18,385 bases of DNA from Sedimentitalea sp042687825 (GTDB lineage Bacteria; Pseudomonadota; Alphaproteobacteria; Rhodobacterales; Rhodobacteraceae): assembly GCF_042687825.1 (NCBI RefSeq), contig NZ_JBHUQE010000033.1:1-18385 (forward strand), given 5' to 3'. Shown one piece after another: positions 1 to 6,580 of the stretch. Numbering within the stretch: the first letter of the stretch is position 1; each line of letters starts with the position of its first letter. A program made the position numbers and the translations under genes. The notes beneath the pieces were generated by a model. It was given only the letters and a program-made list of their open reading frames with translations, was not told where the DNA came from and searched no databases.

Positions 1-1
1 C

Positions 2-118
2 GGTCAGACCGGACGCTTACGTTACAAAAAGGATAATTGGCAGACAAATGAGCCTACTGCTTTAGGCATTACAGAGGTGCGTACAGGGCGCTTTGGGCTT
101 GCGGTGGGTGGGTGCTAG
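2..118 (+). CDS. possible C-terminal fragment of an upstream gene (partial)
   Basis: A frame open from the window edge to a TAG at 116-118 encodes 38 residues ending in RTGRFGLAVGGC. No start is visible because the gene would begin before the window. I recognise no domain. The other forward frame checked stops early (TAA at 34-36), which gives weak support to this one. It could equally be chance reading in AT-rich accessory DNA, so confidence is low. Confidence 0.28.
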   Translation, partial: GQTGRLRYKKDNWQTNEPTALGITEVRTGRFGLAVGGC

Positions 119-197
119 GGCACGCCCCCGGCACGGCCTGCTCTAGGCCTCTCTGGCGGGCATATACTGGCGTACCACCCATTACGGTTTTTTCACC

Positions 198-225
198 TTG
201 GCCTTGCGTAAGGCCGTGGTATCTA
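198..225 (+). promoter_or_regulatory. candidate promoter of the HNH operon with a palindrome in its spacer
   Basis: TTGGCC (198-203) and TATCTA (220-225) are separated by 16 nt, resembling an alphaproteobacterial housekeeping -35/-10 pair. A perfect interrupted palindrome, GGCCTTgcgtAAGGCC (200-215), overlaps the -35 and fills the spacer, as an operator would. The predicted start of transcription falls at or next to the ATG at 232, and no Shine-Dalgarno is visible there, so the transcript may be leaderless. This is inference from sequence only. Confidence 0.33.
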
Positions 226-231
226 TCCACA

Positions 232-945
232 ATGGCTATCTCACAGAAATCAATAAAGATTCTATGGTCAGCGTCAGGAGGACGTTGCGCGTTTCCGGGT
301 TGCTGGGAACGTCTGTGCTACCATGAGGCCGAGGACGCCGCGCCATTCACGCTCGGGGAGATGGCGCATATCTGCGGAGACAAGCCGGGGGCAAATCGGC
401 ACGATGCCAGCCAAACGGACGCTGAGCGAGACGCCTATCAGAACCTGATCTTGCTTTGCCCAACGCACCACGCGCTGATCGACCGCAAAGAGAACGAGGC
501 GGAATACACAGTCGATACCTTGCACAAGATGAAGGCCAGCCATGAAGCGCGCGTTCTTGCGCGCTTGGAAAAAGAGCCCATGACGACGAAAGTGGAAATT
601 GCCCGTGCACTCCTCCCCCTGCTGGAAGAAAACAGGCAATCCTGGGCGCAATATGGTCCGAGCTCCGAGCTTGCTCTGTCGCAGCCCCACAATGAGGCGG
701 CATATGCCGTTTGGGTGTCAGAACGGCTCTCAGTGATCGTGCCCAACAACCGCAGGATGGCAGCTGAACTAGAAGCTCATCGGGGCATGTTCGAAAAGGG
801 CGAACTGGCGACGATAACGACCTTCCTGATGCATGTGCGCAGCTATGAGCAATGGGTGCAGGATGTGATTCCCTATGAAGCGGTGAAGCGCTTCCCCGTG
901 GATTTTGATGATTTGATTAGAGGGCTTGCCGATGGCAGCGCGTAG
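232..945 (+). CDS. HNH endonuclease, probable defence effector
   Basis: This 237-aa protein is a predicted zinc-supported HNH (beta-beta-alpha metal) nuclease that would cut DNA. Its N-terminal half shows the HNH layout of defence-associated nucleases: C19 and C24 (GRCAFPGC), H46 in GEMAHI, N71, C76 and the H79-H80 pair in NLILLCPTHHALID, then a K..HE motif near residue 104. These are the expected zinc and catalytic positions. The C-terminal half (about 120-237) is helical-looking and matches no domain I know; in particular it is not a SAVED sensor as in Cap5. I chose the ATG at 232 over a GTG at 112 because MAISQKSIKILW is the natural start of the domain and the upstream extension looks like noncoding DNA. 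It overlaps the next gene by 14 nt. The HNH call is firm; the defence role is inferred from the family and operon. Confidence 0.85.
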   Translation: MAISQKSIKILWSASGGRCAFPGCWERLCYHEAEDAAPFTLGEMAHICGDKPGANRHDASQTDAERDAYQNLILLCPTHHALIDRKENEAEYTVDTLHKMKASHEARVLARLEKEPMTTKVEIARALLPLLEENRQSWAQYGPSSELALSQPHNEAAYAVWVSERLSVIVPNNRRMAAELEAHRGMFEKGELATITTFLMHVRSYEQWVQDVIPYEAVKRFPVDFDDLIRGLADGSA

Positions 946-1342
946 CGAAAATTTCCCATGGCCAAGCCATTACGGTCATTACAAGTACTTCGAATCCCAG
1001 ATGAACAAGCATGGCAAAGTGGCCTCCCTGACGGCACAGGGCGACGGGCTCTATGAATTAACCCGCGAGCAGGGGGATACCCTGCGCGTCTTCATCTGCG
1101 AGTGCTATGCATTTGGCGTAGCGGAACATATGGAGACGGTCGAGAACCTTGGTGATGTCGATGTCGTGATCATAAACTCCGCGTGGTGCGGATACTCGCC
1201 AGATGCTAAGTTACATTGCCGTCAGTCAAGTGTCGGGCTGTTCACAATAGGGGAATTCATGGGCGCTCTGCACCGCGATGACTACTGGCGATATCTGACG
1301 GATAAAGAAAAAGAATACTTCAGGAAACAAGGCTGGCTGTGA
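932..1342 (+). CDS. unrecognised 136-aa protein in the HNH/nucleotidyltransferase operon
   Basis: I do not recognise this family. The ATG at 932 is preceded by GAGGG at a suitable distance and lies inside the end of the HNH gene (14-nt overlap); a TTG at 926 is the alternative. The protein looks soluble, with no signal peptide or membrane segment. A central hydrophobic-strand block (LRVFICECYAFGVAEHME, then DVDVVIINSAW) suggests an alpha/beta fold, and there are conserved-looking cysteines, tryptophans and a DDYW motif near the C-terminus. The acidic residues could suit a nuclease-like fold, but I see no clean PD-(D/E)XK or other catalytic signature. It ends in TGATG shared with the next gene, so it is translated together with both neighbours. 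It may be the partner, target or inhibitor of one of them. Confidence 0.75.
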   Translation: MAARSENFPWPSHYGHYKYFESQMNKHGKVASLTAQGDGLYELTREQGDTLRVFICECYAFGVAEHMETVENLGDVDVVIINSAWCGYSPDAKLHCRQSSVGLFTIGEFMGALHRDDYWRYLTDKEKEYFRKQGWL

Positions 1343-1761
1343 TGCACAGTGTTACAGTGTACGGCTTCGGTTCAGCCTTCGCCACAACAGACTCTGCGAA
1401 GAAAGTCGCAAACGATGTTGATTTGCTAATCGTGCACCAAAACACCGGTCACGCGTCCTGCAAGTTGGCGATCGACTGTAAACGGCTACTCGTCGAGAAC
1501 ATTTCCCATGCTCACGTCACCATGCTCTCGGAAGGCGAGGAAGCTCTTCTTCTGTTTATCAAAACCGCCAATGCGACCCCGATAGGAACCGTTCGCGCAG
1601 ACCTGTTCCATAGTGATCTCGAACTCTTGTGTAAGGACCTAGCCCTCATCGTTGGGAGTGAGAAAGTTCGCAGAAATGACGCTTTGGAAAGCATTGGAGA
1701 GGCACAAAGCTCGAAGCGCCCTGATGCGGGCATCTATTCCTTGGGCAGCACGCCGAATTAA
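1342..1761 (+). CDS. minimal nucleotidyltransferase-fold protein
   Basis: This 139-aa protein carries the polymerase-beta-type nucleotidyltransferase signature: G10-S11 in YGFGSAF, then D25 and D27 in NDVDLLIVH. The GS pair normally positions the nucleotide and the DxD pair binds metal. An HVTMLSEGEE stretch follows where many small family members have a further strand; a third carboxylate is not obvious there (a histidine occupies the likely place). The length fits only the catalytic core, as in MNT antitoxins and other minimal NTases, and is far below the roughly 300 aa or more of CD-NTases or AbiEii. It would transfer a nucleotide to a protein or RNA, or be a degenerate binder. The ATG at 1342 shares one base with the preceding stop, so translation is coupled; a GTG at 1339 is possible. 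The substrate is unknown. Confidence 0.75.
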   Translation: MHSVTVYGFGSAFATTDSAKKVANDVDLLIVHQNTGHASCKLAIDCKRLLVENISHAHVTMLSEGEEALLLFIKTANATPIGTVRADLFHSDLELLCKDLALIVGSEKVRRNDALESIGEAQSSKRPDAGIYSLGSTPN

Positions 1762-1765
1762 CCCC

Positions 1766-1786
1766 AACCTTAAAGTGGCCAAGGTT
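1766..1786 (+). terminator. weak hairpin after the three-gene cassette
   Basis: AACCTT (1766-1771) and AAGGTT (1781-1786) form a perfect 6-bp stem with a 9-nt loop starting four bases after the nucleotidyltransferase stop. There is no long T-run directly after it, so termination is only a guess. It lies between this operon and the oppositely oriented tRNA gene. Confidence 0.3.
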
Positions 1787-1826
1787 CAGGTAAGTTCTCT
1801 TTAAGTGATTGTTTTATTTCGAGGAA

Positions 1827-1902
1827 TGGTGCCGCTGAAGGGACTCGAACCCCCGACCCCATCATTACGAATGACGTGCTCTACCAGCTGAGCTACAGCG
1901 GC
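1827..1902 (-). tRNA. tRNA-Thr (anticodon CGT)
   Basis: Read on the minus strand the 76-nt cloverleaf is complete. The acceptor GCCGCTG pairs with CAGCGGC, the D-arm is GCTC..GAGC, the anticodon stem CGTCA/TGATG encloses loop TTCGTAA giving CGT, the T-arm is GGGGG-TTCGAGT-CCCTT with two wobble pairs, and ACCA is encoded at the end. It reads ACG codons. Its 3' end faces the accessory module at 1-1826, the usual orientation for islands that integrate at tRNA 3' ends, although no integrase or duplicated att site is visible in the window. Confidence 0.95.
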
Positions 1903-1917
1903 ATTCCTCTGTCGCAC

Positions 1918-1938
1918 GGCCCTACTATGGCCCTACTA
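1918..1938. repeat. tandem repeat GGCCCTACTA x2
   Basis: GGCCCTACTA occurs at 1918-1927 and again at 1929-1938 (11-nt period), just upstream of the 5' end of the tRNA-Thr gene. On the minus strand this gives two copies of TAGTAGGGCC, each containing a -10-like TAGTAG or ATAGTA, so it may be part of the tRNA promoter region. Confidence 0.5.
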
Positions 1939-1989
1939 GTTACGTTGCGCCGCCTGTAAGCGACTGGTTTTGAACGCCATTTGCGAGCG

Positions 1990-2037
1990 GACCCGCTACT
2001 TACGAAGGACCTGCTCTACCAGCTGAGCTATTGAGGC
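1990..2037 (-). pseudogene. degenerate 5' half of a tRNA (Thr-like)
   Basis: On the minus strand the sequence starts GCCTCAATAGCTCAGCTGG and continues through an intact D-arm (GCTCAGCTGGTAGAGCA, identical to that of the tRNA-Thr at 1827) to CTTCGTAAG, which looks like an anticodon loop for CGT. The anticodon stem does not pair properly, no good T-arm follows, and no acceptor complement TTGAGGC is found downstream. It is therefore a truncated or decayed tRNA copy rather than a working gene. Confidence 0.65.
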
Positions 2038-2467
2038 GGACCGCCCGTGCGTTTAAACGCAACGAACGGCCCGATCAAGCGTCTTTCGCCTAGAATGCAG
2101 CGAGAATCCTGTCATCGCAGGGCAGGTCACAGTTATTCGCGCATCCCCGAACGTCGGCAGCAGACTGCCTCACCCAGGCTAACAGGTCAGCGGTCCCGGA
2201 CGGCGTCCTTGTTGCAGCAGGGCGGGGCAACGGGAGAACATTCTTCGTTCGTAGCGTGTGGTTCGGTCCAAGTTTCAGGAAATGCGACCGGCTGGCTTTC
2301 GCGGGCGCACCCAACCCATTTACCGTTCCTGGAATTTATCATGCGGCACAGCTGCTTGTCGGTTGCGGTGGTCCGCGCTGGCCGTGCCGATGCCGGCGAT
2401 CTGCCCATGCTCTGGTTTCTCGGGCGGGGCGCGTTTGCGGCAGATGCCGGACTGCATCGAAGAAGCG

Positions 2468-2492
2468 CCGGTGTTCCGGGCCGGAACGCCGG
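2468..2492 (-). terminator. hairpin directly after the maoC-pta stop codon
   Basis: CCGGTGTTCCGG (2468-2479) and CCGGAACGCCGG (2481-2492) pair over twelve positions with one wobble, ending next to the stop of the minus-strand pta gene. The minus strand then continues CGCTTCTTCG, which is only weakly U-rich. It is a likely terminator or 3'-end stabiliser for the phaC-fabI-pta operon. Confidence 0.5.
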
Positions 2493-3902
2493 TCACCGGA
2501 GCGTGGCTGCGCTGTAGAGAGCGGCGATCGCGGCCGATGCGATGCGTGTCCGCCGGTCATCCGACCGGCTGGTCAGCATGATCGGCACCTGCGCGCCCAG
2601 CACGATCCCGGCGCCTTCGGCTCCGGCCAGATGCACCAATTGCTTGGCGATCATGTTGCCCGCCTCGAGATCCGGCGCCATCAGGATATCGGCCTGACCG
2701 GCTACTGGGGACTTGATCGCCTTGCTTGCAACAGCGCGCATCGAGATTGCGTTGTCAAAGGCAAGCGGTCCATCCAGCAGGCCGCCGGTGATCTGGCCAC
2801 GGTCCGCCATCTTGCACAGCGCCCCGGCCTCGACTGTGGATTGCAGGCGCGGCGTGATCGTTTCGACCGCCGACAGCAAGGCCACCCTGGGCAAGGCGAT
2901 TCCGATGGCGCGGGCCAGATCGATGGCATTCTGCAGGATATCGGCCTTGCTCTGCAGATCGGGTGCGATGTTGATCGCGCAATCGGTGATCAGCAGCGGC
3001 TTGGCATAGGTGGGCACGTCCATGACATAAACATGGCTCATCCGGCGTTCGCTGCGCAGCCCGGTCGTCTTTGTGACCACCGCAGACATCACCTCGTCGG
3101 TGTGCAGGGCACCTTTCATCAATGCCCGCGCGCGGCCTTCGCGCACCAGTTGAACCGCCCTTTCGGCAGACGCGTGGCTGTGCGGGGTATCGATCAGTGC
3201 CACACCGTCAAGGTCCAGCGCGGTGGCGTCCGCCAAAGCCCGGATACGGCCCTCGGGGCCGACCAGGATAGGCTTGGTCAGTCCGAGATCCCGGGCGGCC
3301 AGCGCCGCTTCGAGCGAAACTTCGTCGCAAGGATGCACGACGGCCGTTGGCAGGGCCGGTAGGGCCCTGGCGTCCGACAACAGCCGGTCATGCGCGGCGC
3401 CTCGCTGGTGCATCACCAGATCCGGCATCACAATCCTGGGACGGCGGATTTTCCGATCCGGGGCAAGGACAACGGCCTGACCGGTGATCACCGGCTGGCC
3501 ATCCGCGTTCGTGCACAGGCAATCCAGGGTCAGGCGCCTTTTTTCGCGGTGCTTCTCGGTGACGGTGACGCGCACGGTCACCGTGTCGCCGACACCGACG
3601 GGTTTCAGGAACTTCAGCGATTGATCCAGATAGATTGTGCCGGGGCCGGGCAATTGCGTGCCCAGCACGTTGGATATCAGGGCGCCCCCCCACATCCCGT
3701 GGGCGATGATCTTGTGAAAGACGTCATCCTCGGCAAATTCCTGATCCACATGCGCGGGATTCACATCGCCCGAAACGATGGCGAAGGCGTCGATATCGCG
3801 TGCCGTCAGGGTGCGCACCAGTTCCGCATGGTCGCCCGGTTCGATTTCGTCGAAAGGCCGGTTCTCGATATAACCCAGGCCGACATCGCGATCAGACGAC
3901 AT
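2493..3902 (-). CDS. bifunctional enoyl-CoA hydratase / phosphate acetyltransferase (MaoC-PTA fusion)
   Basis: This 469-aa fusion has an N-terminal MaoC-type hot-dog hydratase (about 10-150) with the hydratase motif D46-x-N48-x-x-H51 (SGDVNPAHVD), and a C-terminal phosphotransacetylase-like domain (about 160-469) with ALMKGALHTDEVMSAV and GLLDGPLAFDNA blocks. The MaoC part would hydrate enoyl-CoA to (R)-3-hydroxyacyl-CoA; the PTA part would exchange acyl-CoA and acyl-phosphate. This fusion is a known alphaproteobacterial architecture. The ATG at 3902 gives MSSDRDVGLGYIENRPFDEI, the natural start, and lies 11 nt inside the end of fabI, so the two are translationally coupled. With phaC upstream, the hydratase may supply (R)-hydroxyacyl-CoA for polymer. 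An acetate kinase, which often follows this gene, is not present downstream within the window. Confidence 0.9.
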   Translation of the reverse strand: MSSDRDVGLGYIENRPFDEIEPGDHAELVRTLTARDIDAFAIVSGDVNPAHVDQEFAEDDVFHKIIAHGMWGGALISNVLGTQLPGPGTIYLDQSLKFLKPVGVGDTVTVRVTVTEKHREKRRLTLDCLCTNADGQPVITGQAVVLAPDRKIRRPRIVMPDLVMHQRGAAHDRLLSDARALPALPTAVVHPCDEVSLEAALAARDLGLTKPILVGPEGRIRALADATALDLDGVALIDTPHSHASAERAVQLVREGRARALMKGALHTDEVMSAVVTKTTGLRSERRMSHVYVMDVPTYAKPLLITDCAINIAPDLQSKADILQNAIDLARAIGIALPRVALLSAVETITPRLQSTVEAGALCKMADRGQITGGLLDGPLAFDNAISMRAVASKAIKSPVAGQADILMAPDLEAGNMIAKQLVHLAGAEGAGIVLGAQVPIMLTSRSDDRRTRIASAAIAALYSAATLR

Positions 3903-4665
3903 GGTGGCCTCCGTCGATATAGGCCGTGTTGCCGCTGACCGAGCGGGCAAATTCGGACACCAGATAGGCCGCCATGGCACCTACTTCTTCGATGGTCGTC
4001 AGGCGATGCAGGGGCGCGCGTTTCCTGGCATCTTCGATCAATTCGTCAAAATGGTCGATTCCGGAAGCCGCGCGGGTTTCCAGAGGACCGGGCGACATCG
4101 CGTTGACGCGGATGTTCTTGGGGCCCAGTTCGACCGACAGGTACCGTGCCGTCGATTCCAGAGCGGCCTTGACCGGCCCCATGATATTATAGTGGTCCAC
4201 CACCTTTTCGGCGCCGTGATAAGAAACCGTCAGCACCGTGCCCCCGCCGGCCATCAAGGGTTCGGCCTGCTTGACCAGCCGGATCAGGGAATGCACCGAA
4301 ATGTCCATCGCGATGCCGAACCCATCGCGGGTACAATCCACAACGCGTCCGTGCAGATCGTCGCGCGGGCAATAGGCAATCGAATGGATCAGAAAGTCCA
4401 GCCGCCCCCAATGTGCGCGGATCCTTTCGAAAACCGCTTCGGTCTGCGCCGCATCGGTCACGTCCAGGGGCAGGAACAGCTCGGCCTGGGCGGCCTTGGC
4501 GACGGGCTCGACAAAGCGTCGGGATTTTTCGGACTGATAGGTCAGCGCGATTTCGGCACCAGAGGCCCGGCAGGCGCGCGCGCAGCCGGCGGCGATCGAG
4601 TGTTCGTTTGACACACCGACGATCAGCCCCCGCTTGCCGGTCAGAAAATCAGATTTGGGCAGCAT
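3892..4665 (-). CDS. fabI: enoyl-[acyl-carrier-protein] reductase (NADH), FabI type
   Basis: This 257-aa short-chain dehydrogenase-fold protein catalyses the last step of each fatty-acid elongation cycle. It shows the FabI nucleotide-binding start GLIVGVSNEHSIAAGCA, the SIAY block near residue 95 and the FabI active-site pattern SYHGAEKV...HYNIMGPVKAAL with the Y-x6-K pair, then AMSPGPLETRAASGI and a C-terminal YLVSEFARSVSGNTAYIDGG. The ATG at 4665 is two bases after the phaC stop codon, and its 3' end overlaps the maoC-pta start, giving a tightly coupled three-gene operon. As a second copy outside a fatty-acid gene cluster it may serve the storage or acyl-phosphate pathway rather than bulk lipid synthesis; that is inference. 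A housekeeping FabI would be expected elsewhere in the genome. Confidence 0.9.
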   Translation of the reverse strand: MLPKSDFLTGKRGLIVGVSNEHSIAAGCARACRASGAEIALTYQSEKSRRFVEPVAKAAQAELFLPLDVTDAAQTEAVFERIRAHWGRLDFLIHSIAYCPRDDLHGRVVDCTRDGFGIAMDISVHSLIRLVKQAEPLMAGGGTVLTVSYHGAEKVVDHYNIMGPVKAALESTARYLSVELGPKNIRVNAMSPGPLETRAASGIDHFDELIEDARKRAPLHRLTTIEEVGAMAAYLVSEFARSVSGNTAYIDGGHHVV

Positions 4666-4667
4666 GT

Positions 4668-6410
4668 TTACACCATCCTCACATAGGTTCCGGGGGCAGC
4701 GTCCAGCGCGGCGGCGATCGGTGGCGGGGCCGCTTTCGGGCCGGACAATCCGGCCAGCCAGTCCGTCCAGCCGGTCCACCAACTGCCATCCTGCAACGTG
4801 GCGGCGTCCAGCCAGTCCTCGGGCGACAAGGCTCTGTCCCGATCGCGCGTCGTGTGCATGCGGAAATGCCGGTGCCTGTGGCCGGGTTCGCTGACCACCC
4901 CGGCATTGTGCCCGCCATTGGTCAGCACAAAGGTTACCTCTGCGTGTCCCATGGCGTGAATCTTGAAGACCGATTTCCACGGCGCGATATGATCGCTTTC
5001 GGTGCCCACTCCGAAAACCGGAATACGGATATCGCGCAGTGACACCTCATGCCCGCCCGCGCGATACCGACCTGCAGCCAGATCGTTGTTCAGGAACATG
5101 TGGCGCAGATATTCCGAATGCATGCGCGCGGGCATCCGTGTGGTGTCCGCATTCCAGGCCATCAGATCGTTCATCGGAGCGTCCTTGTCGCCCAGCAGAT
5201 AGGTGCGGATCATGCGCGACCAGATCAGGTCGTTGGACCGCAGGACCTGAAACGCACTCATCATCTGGCTGGCATCCAGATAGCCCTGAGCCGCCATCAC
5301 GTCCTCGAGAAACGATACCTGGCTTTCATTGATGAACAGGGTCAGCTCTCCGGCCTCGCTGAAATCGGTCTGCGCGGCCAACAGGGTCATGCTGCGCAAG
5401 CGGTCATCCCCGTCGCGCGCCATGCTGGCCGCCGCGATCGACATCAGTGTTCCCCCCAGACAATATCCGACCGAATGCACCCGGTCGGCGTCTGTCATCT
5501 GGCAAATATGGTCCAGCGCCGCCATCGGTCCCTGTTGCAGGTAGTCTTCCATGCCAAGATCCGCATCCTCGGCGCCCGGATTGCGCCAGGAGATCATGAA
5601 AACCGTGAACCCCTGCTGTGTCAGGTAACGCACCATCGAATTCTCGGGACCGAGATCCAGAATATAGTATTTCATGATCCAGGCCGGCACGATCAGGATC
5701 GGCTCTGGATGCACGGTTTCGGTGCAGGGCTCGTACTGGATCAGTTCCATCAGGTGGTTTCGATGCACGACCTTGCCCGGCGTCACCGCCAGATCCTGCC
5801 CCACCACCCGGGCCGGACGCTTCTTTTCGCCGCTGAGGGCGGTCTGCCATTCGCGCATCATTGCGGTGCCGCCCTGAATCAGATTGGCACCGCGGTGTTC
5901 CAGCGTGCGCGCGATCGCTTCGGGGTTGGTCGCCAGAAAATTCGATGGCGCAAACGCATCCAGTGCCTGGCGCATGATAAAACTCATCGCCTTGTCGTGG
6001 CACGGGCTGAGGCCGGGCACATCGGTCGTCGCATGATCCAGAAAATCCTCGGCCAGCAGGTGTGCCTGCGCGATCGCCGCGAACGGGGCGGCCGACCAGG
6101 CCCGGTGCGCGAAACGCCGGTCGTTTTCCTGCGGTGCGATCGGGCGTTCGGCTTCGTCTGTCGGGCATCCCCTGGCGACAAATTGCGCCCAGTTCAGCCA
6201 GTTTTCCTGTGCCCTGACCGCCAGCGATGCCTGCTTGTCCGGCGCAGCCGCCAGGTGCATCGCCCAATCGTTTATCATGCTCAGCGTCGCAATCGGCGAG
6301 GTGCCCCGGGTCAGCTGGGCCAGCGTCTTTCGCAAGGTCCGGTCGCCCGGGCGAGGCCCGGCGGGGGGACGGGTCCGATCTTCCGCCTGCATGTCAGTGT
6401 AGTCTTTCAT
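4668..6410 (-). CDS. phaC: poly(3-hydroxyalkanoate) synthase, class I-like (PhaC)
   Basis: This 580-aa protein polymerises (R)-3-hydroxyacyl-CoA into polyester granules. The PhaC N-terminal domain (about 40-220) is followed by an alpha/beta-hydrolase core with the lipase-box variant GYCLGGT, nucleophile C317, plus the acid D473 in ESDHIAPW and the base H501 in NGGHNAG, completing the expected Cys-Asp-His triad. EPILIVPAWIMKYYILDL and the tryptophan-rich EDWLDAA....WW..W tail are typical of the family. The length fits class I enzymes, which work without PhaE or PhaR. The ATG at 6410 is used; M7 is an alternative. It is the first gene of the phaC-fabI-maoC/pta operon and divergent from dnaE across 170 nt. 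Confidence 0.93.
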   Translation of the reverse strand: MKDYTDMQAEDRTRPPAGPRPGDRTLRKTLAQLTRGTSPIATLSMINDWAMHLAAAPDKQASLAVRAQENWLNWAQFVARGCPTDEAERPIAPQENDRRFAHRAWSAAPFAAIAQAHLLAEDFLDHATTDVPGLSPCHDKAMSFIMRQALDAFAPSNFLATNPEAIARTLEHRGANLIQGGTAMMREWQTALSGEKKRPARVVGQDLAVTPGKVVHRNHLMELIQYEPCTETVHPEPILIVPAWIMKYYILDLGPENSMVRYLTQQGFTVFMISWRNPGAEDADLGMEDYLQQGPMAALDHICQMTDADRVHSVGYCLGGTLMSIAAASMARDGDDRLRSMTLLAAQTDFSEAGELTLFINESQVSFLEDVMAAQGYLDASQMMSAFQVLRSNDLIWSRMIRTYLLGDKDAPMNDLMAWNADTTRMPARMHSEYLRHMFLNNDLAAGRYRAGGHEVSLRDIRIPVFGVGTESDHIAPWKSVFKIHAMGHAEVTFVLTNGGHNAGVVSEPGHRHRHFRMHTTRDRDRALSPEDWLDAATLQDGSWWTGWTDWLAGLSGPKAAPPPIAAALDAAPGTYVRMV

Positions 6411-6559
6411 CCTGAATCCATCGGTTGAGTGCGTTGGCCCCTGCCTAACCCGCTGATGTGACAGTCGCGTTACTCTGACGCCGGCTGTTTTCGACCGCCC
6501 GGCCCCTGTTGTCCTGGCAATTTTCGGGCTCGGGCAGTTCCGGCTTTTCCTTGCGGCCG

Positions 6560-6573
6560 CCCTTGGGCTAGCG
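6560..6573 (+). promoter_or_regulatory. candidate -10 region of dnaE (shared GGGCTAG element)
   Basis: CCCTTGGGCTAG at 6560-6571 also occurs exactly at 10426-10437 before hisS, where it overlaps a plausible -10. If CTAGCG (6568-6573) is the -10 here, transcription would begin at or just before the dnaE ATG at 6581. No Shine-Dalgarno precedes that ATG, which agrees with a leaderless message. The -35 (TTTCCT or TTGCGG) is weak or poorly spaced. Confidence 0.28.
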
Positions 6574-6580
6574 TGGCGCC

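Larger units (their letters stand above)
1903..2492. other. 590-nt stretch without a convincing gene
   Basis: This interval between the tRNA gene and the phosphotransacetylase stop has only short overlapping frames on both strands with no recognisable domain, start signal or consistent codon bias. It holds a tandem 11-nt repeat, a degenerate tRNA 5' half and, at its right edge, a hairpin behind the pta gene. Some frames could be worn remnants of mobile or deleted genes, but I cannot identify them. Confidence 0.6.

Noticed and set aside
232..1761. CBASS (CD-NTase with Cap5-type HNH-SAVED effector)
   Set aside because: The HNH protein has no SAVED domain and is too short for one, and the nucleotidyltransferase is a 139-aa minimal core rather than a CD-NTase.
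1960..2041. Second complete tRNA gene
   Set aside because: Only the 5' half is recognisable; the anticodon stem does not pair and no matching T-arm or 3' acceptor strand follows.
2256..3362. Long plus-strand frame opposite maoC-pta
   Set aside because: It is the complement of a coding gene with strong family motifs; its translation is Arg/Gly/His-rich and matches nothing. Similar antisense frames opposite phaC (5049-6428), dnaE (7721-9670) and nrdJ (15383-16927) were dropped for the same reason.
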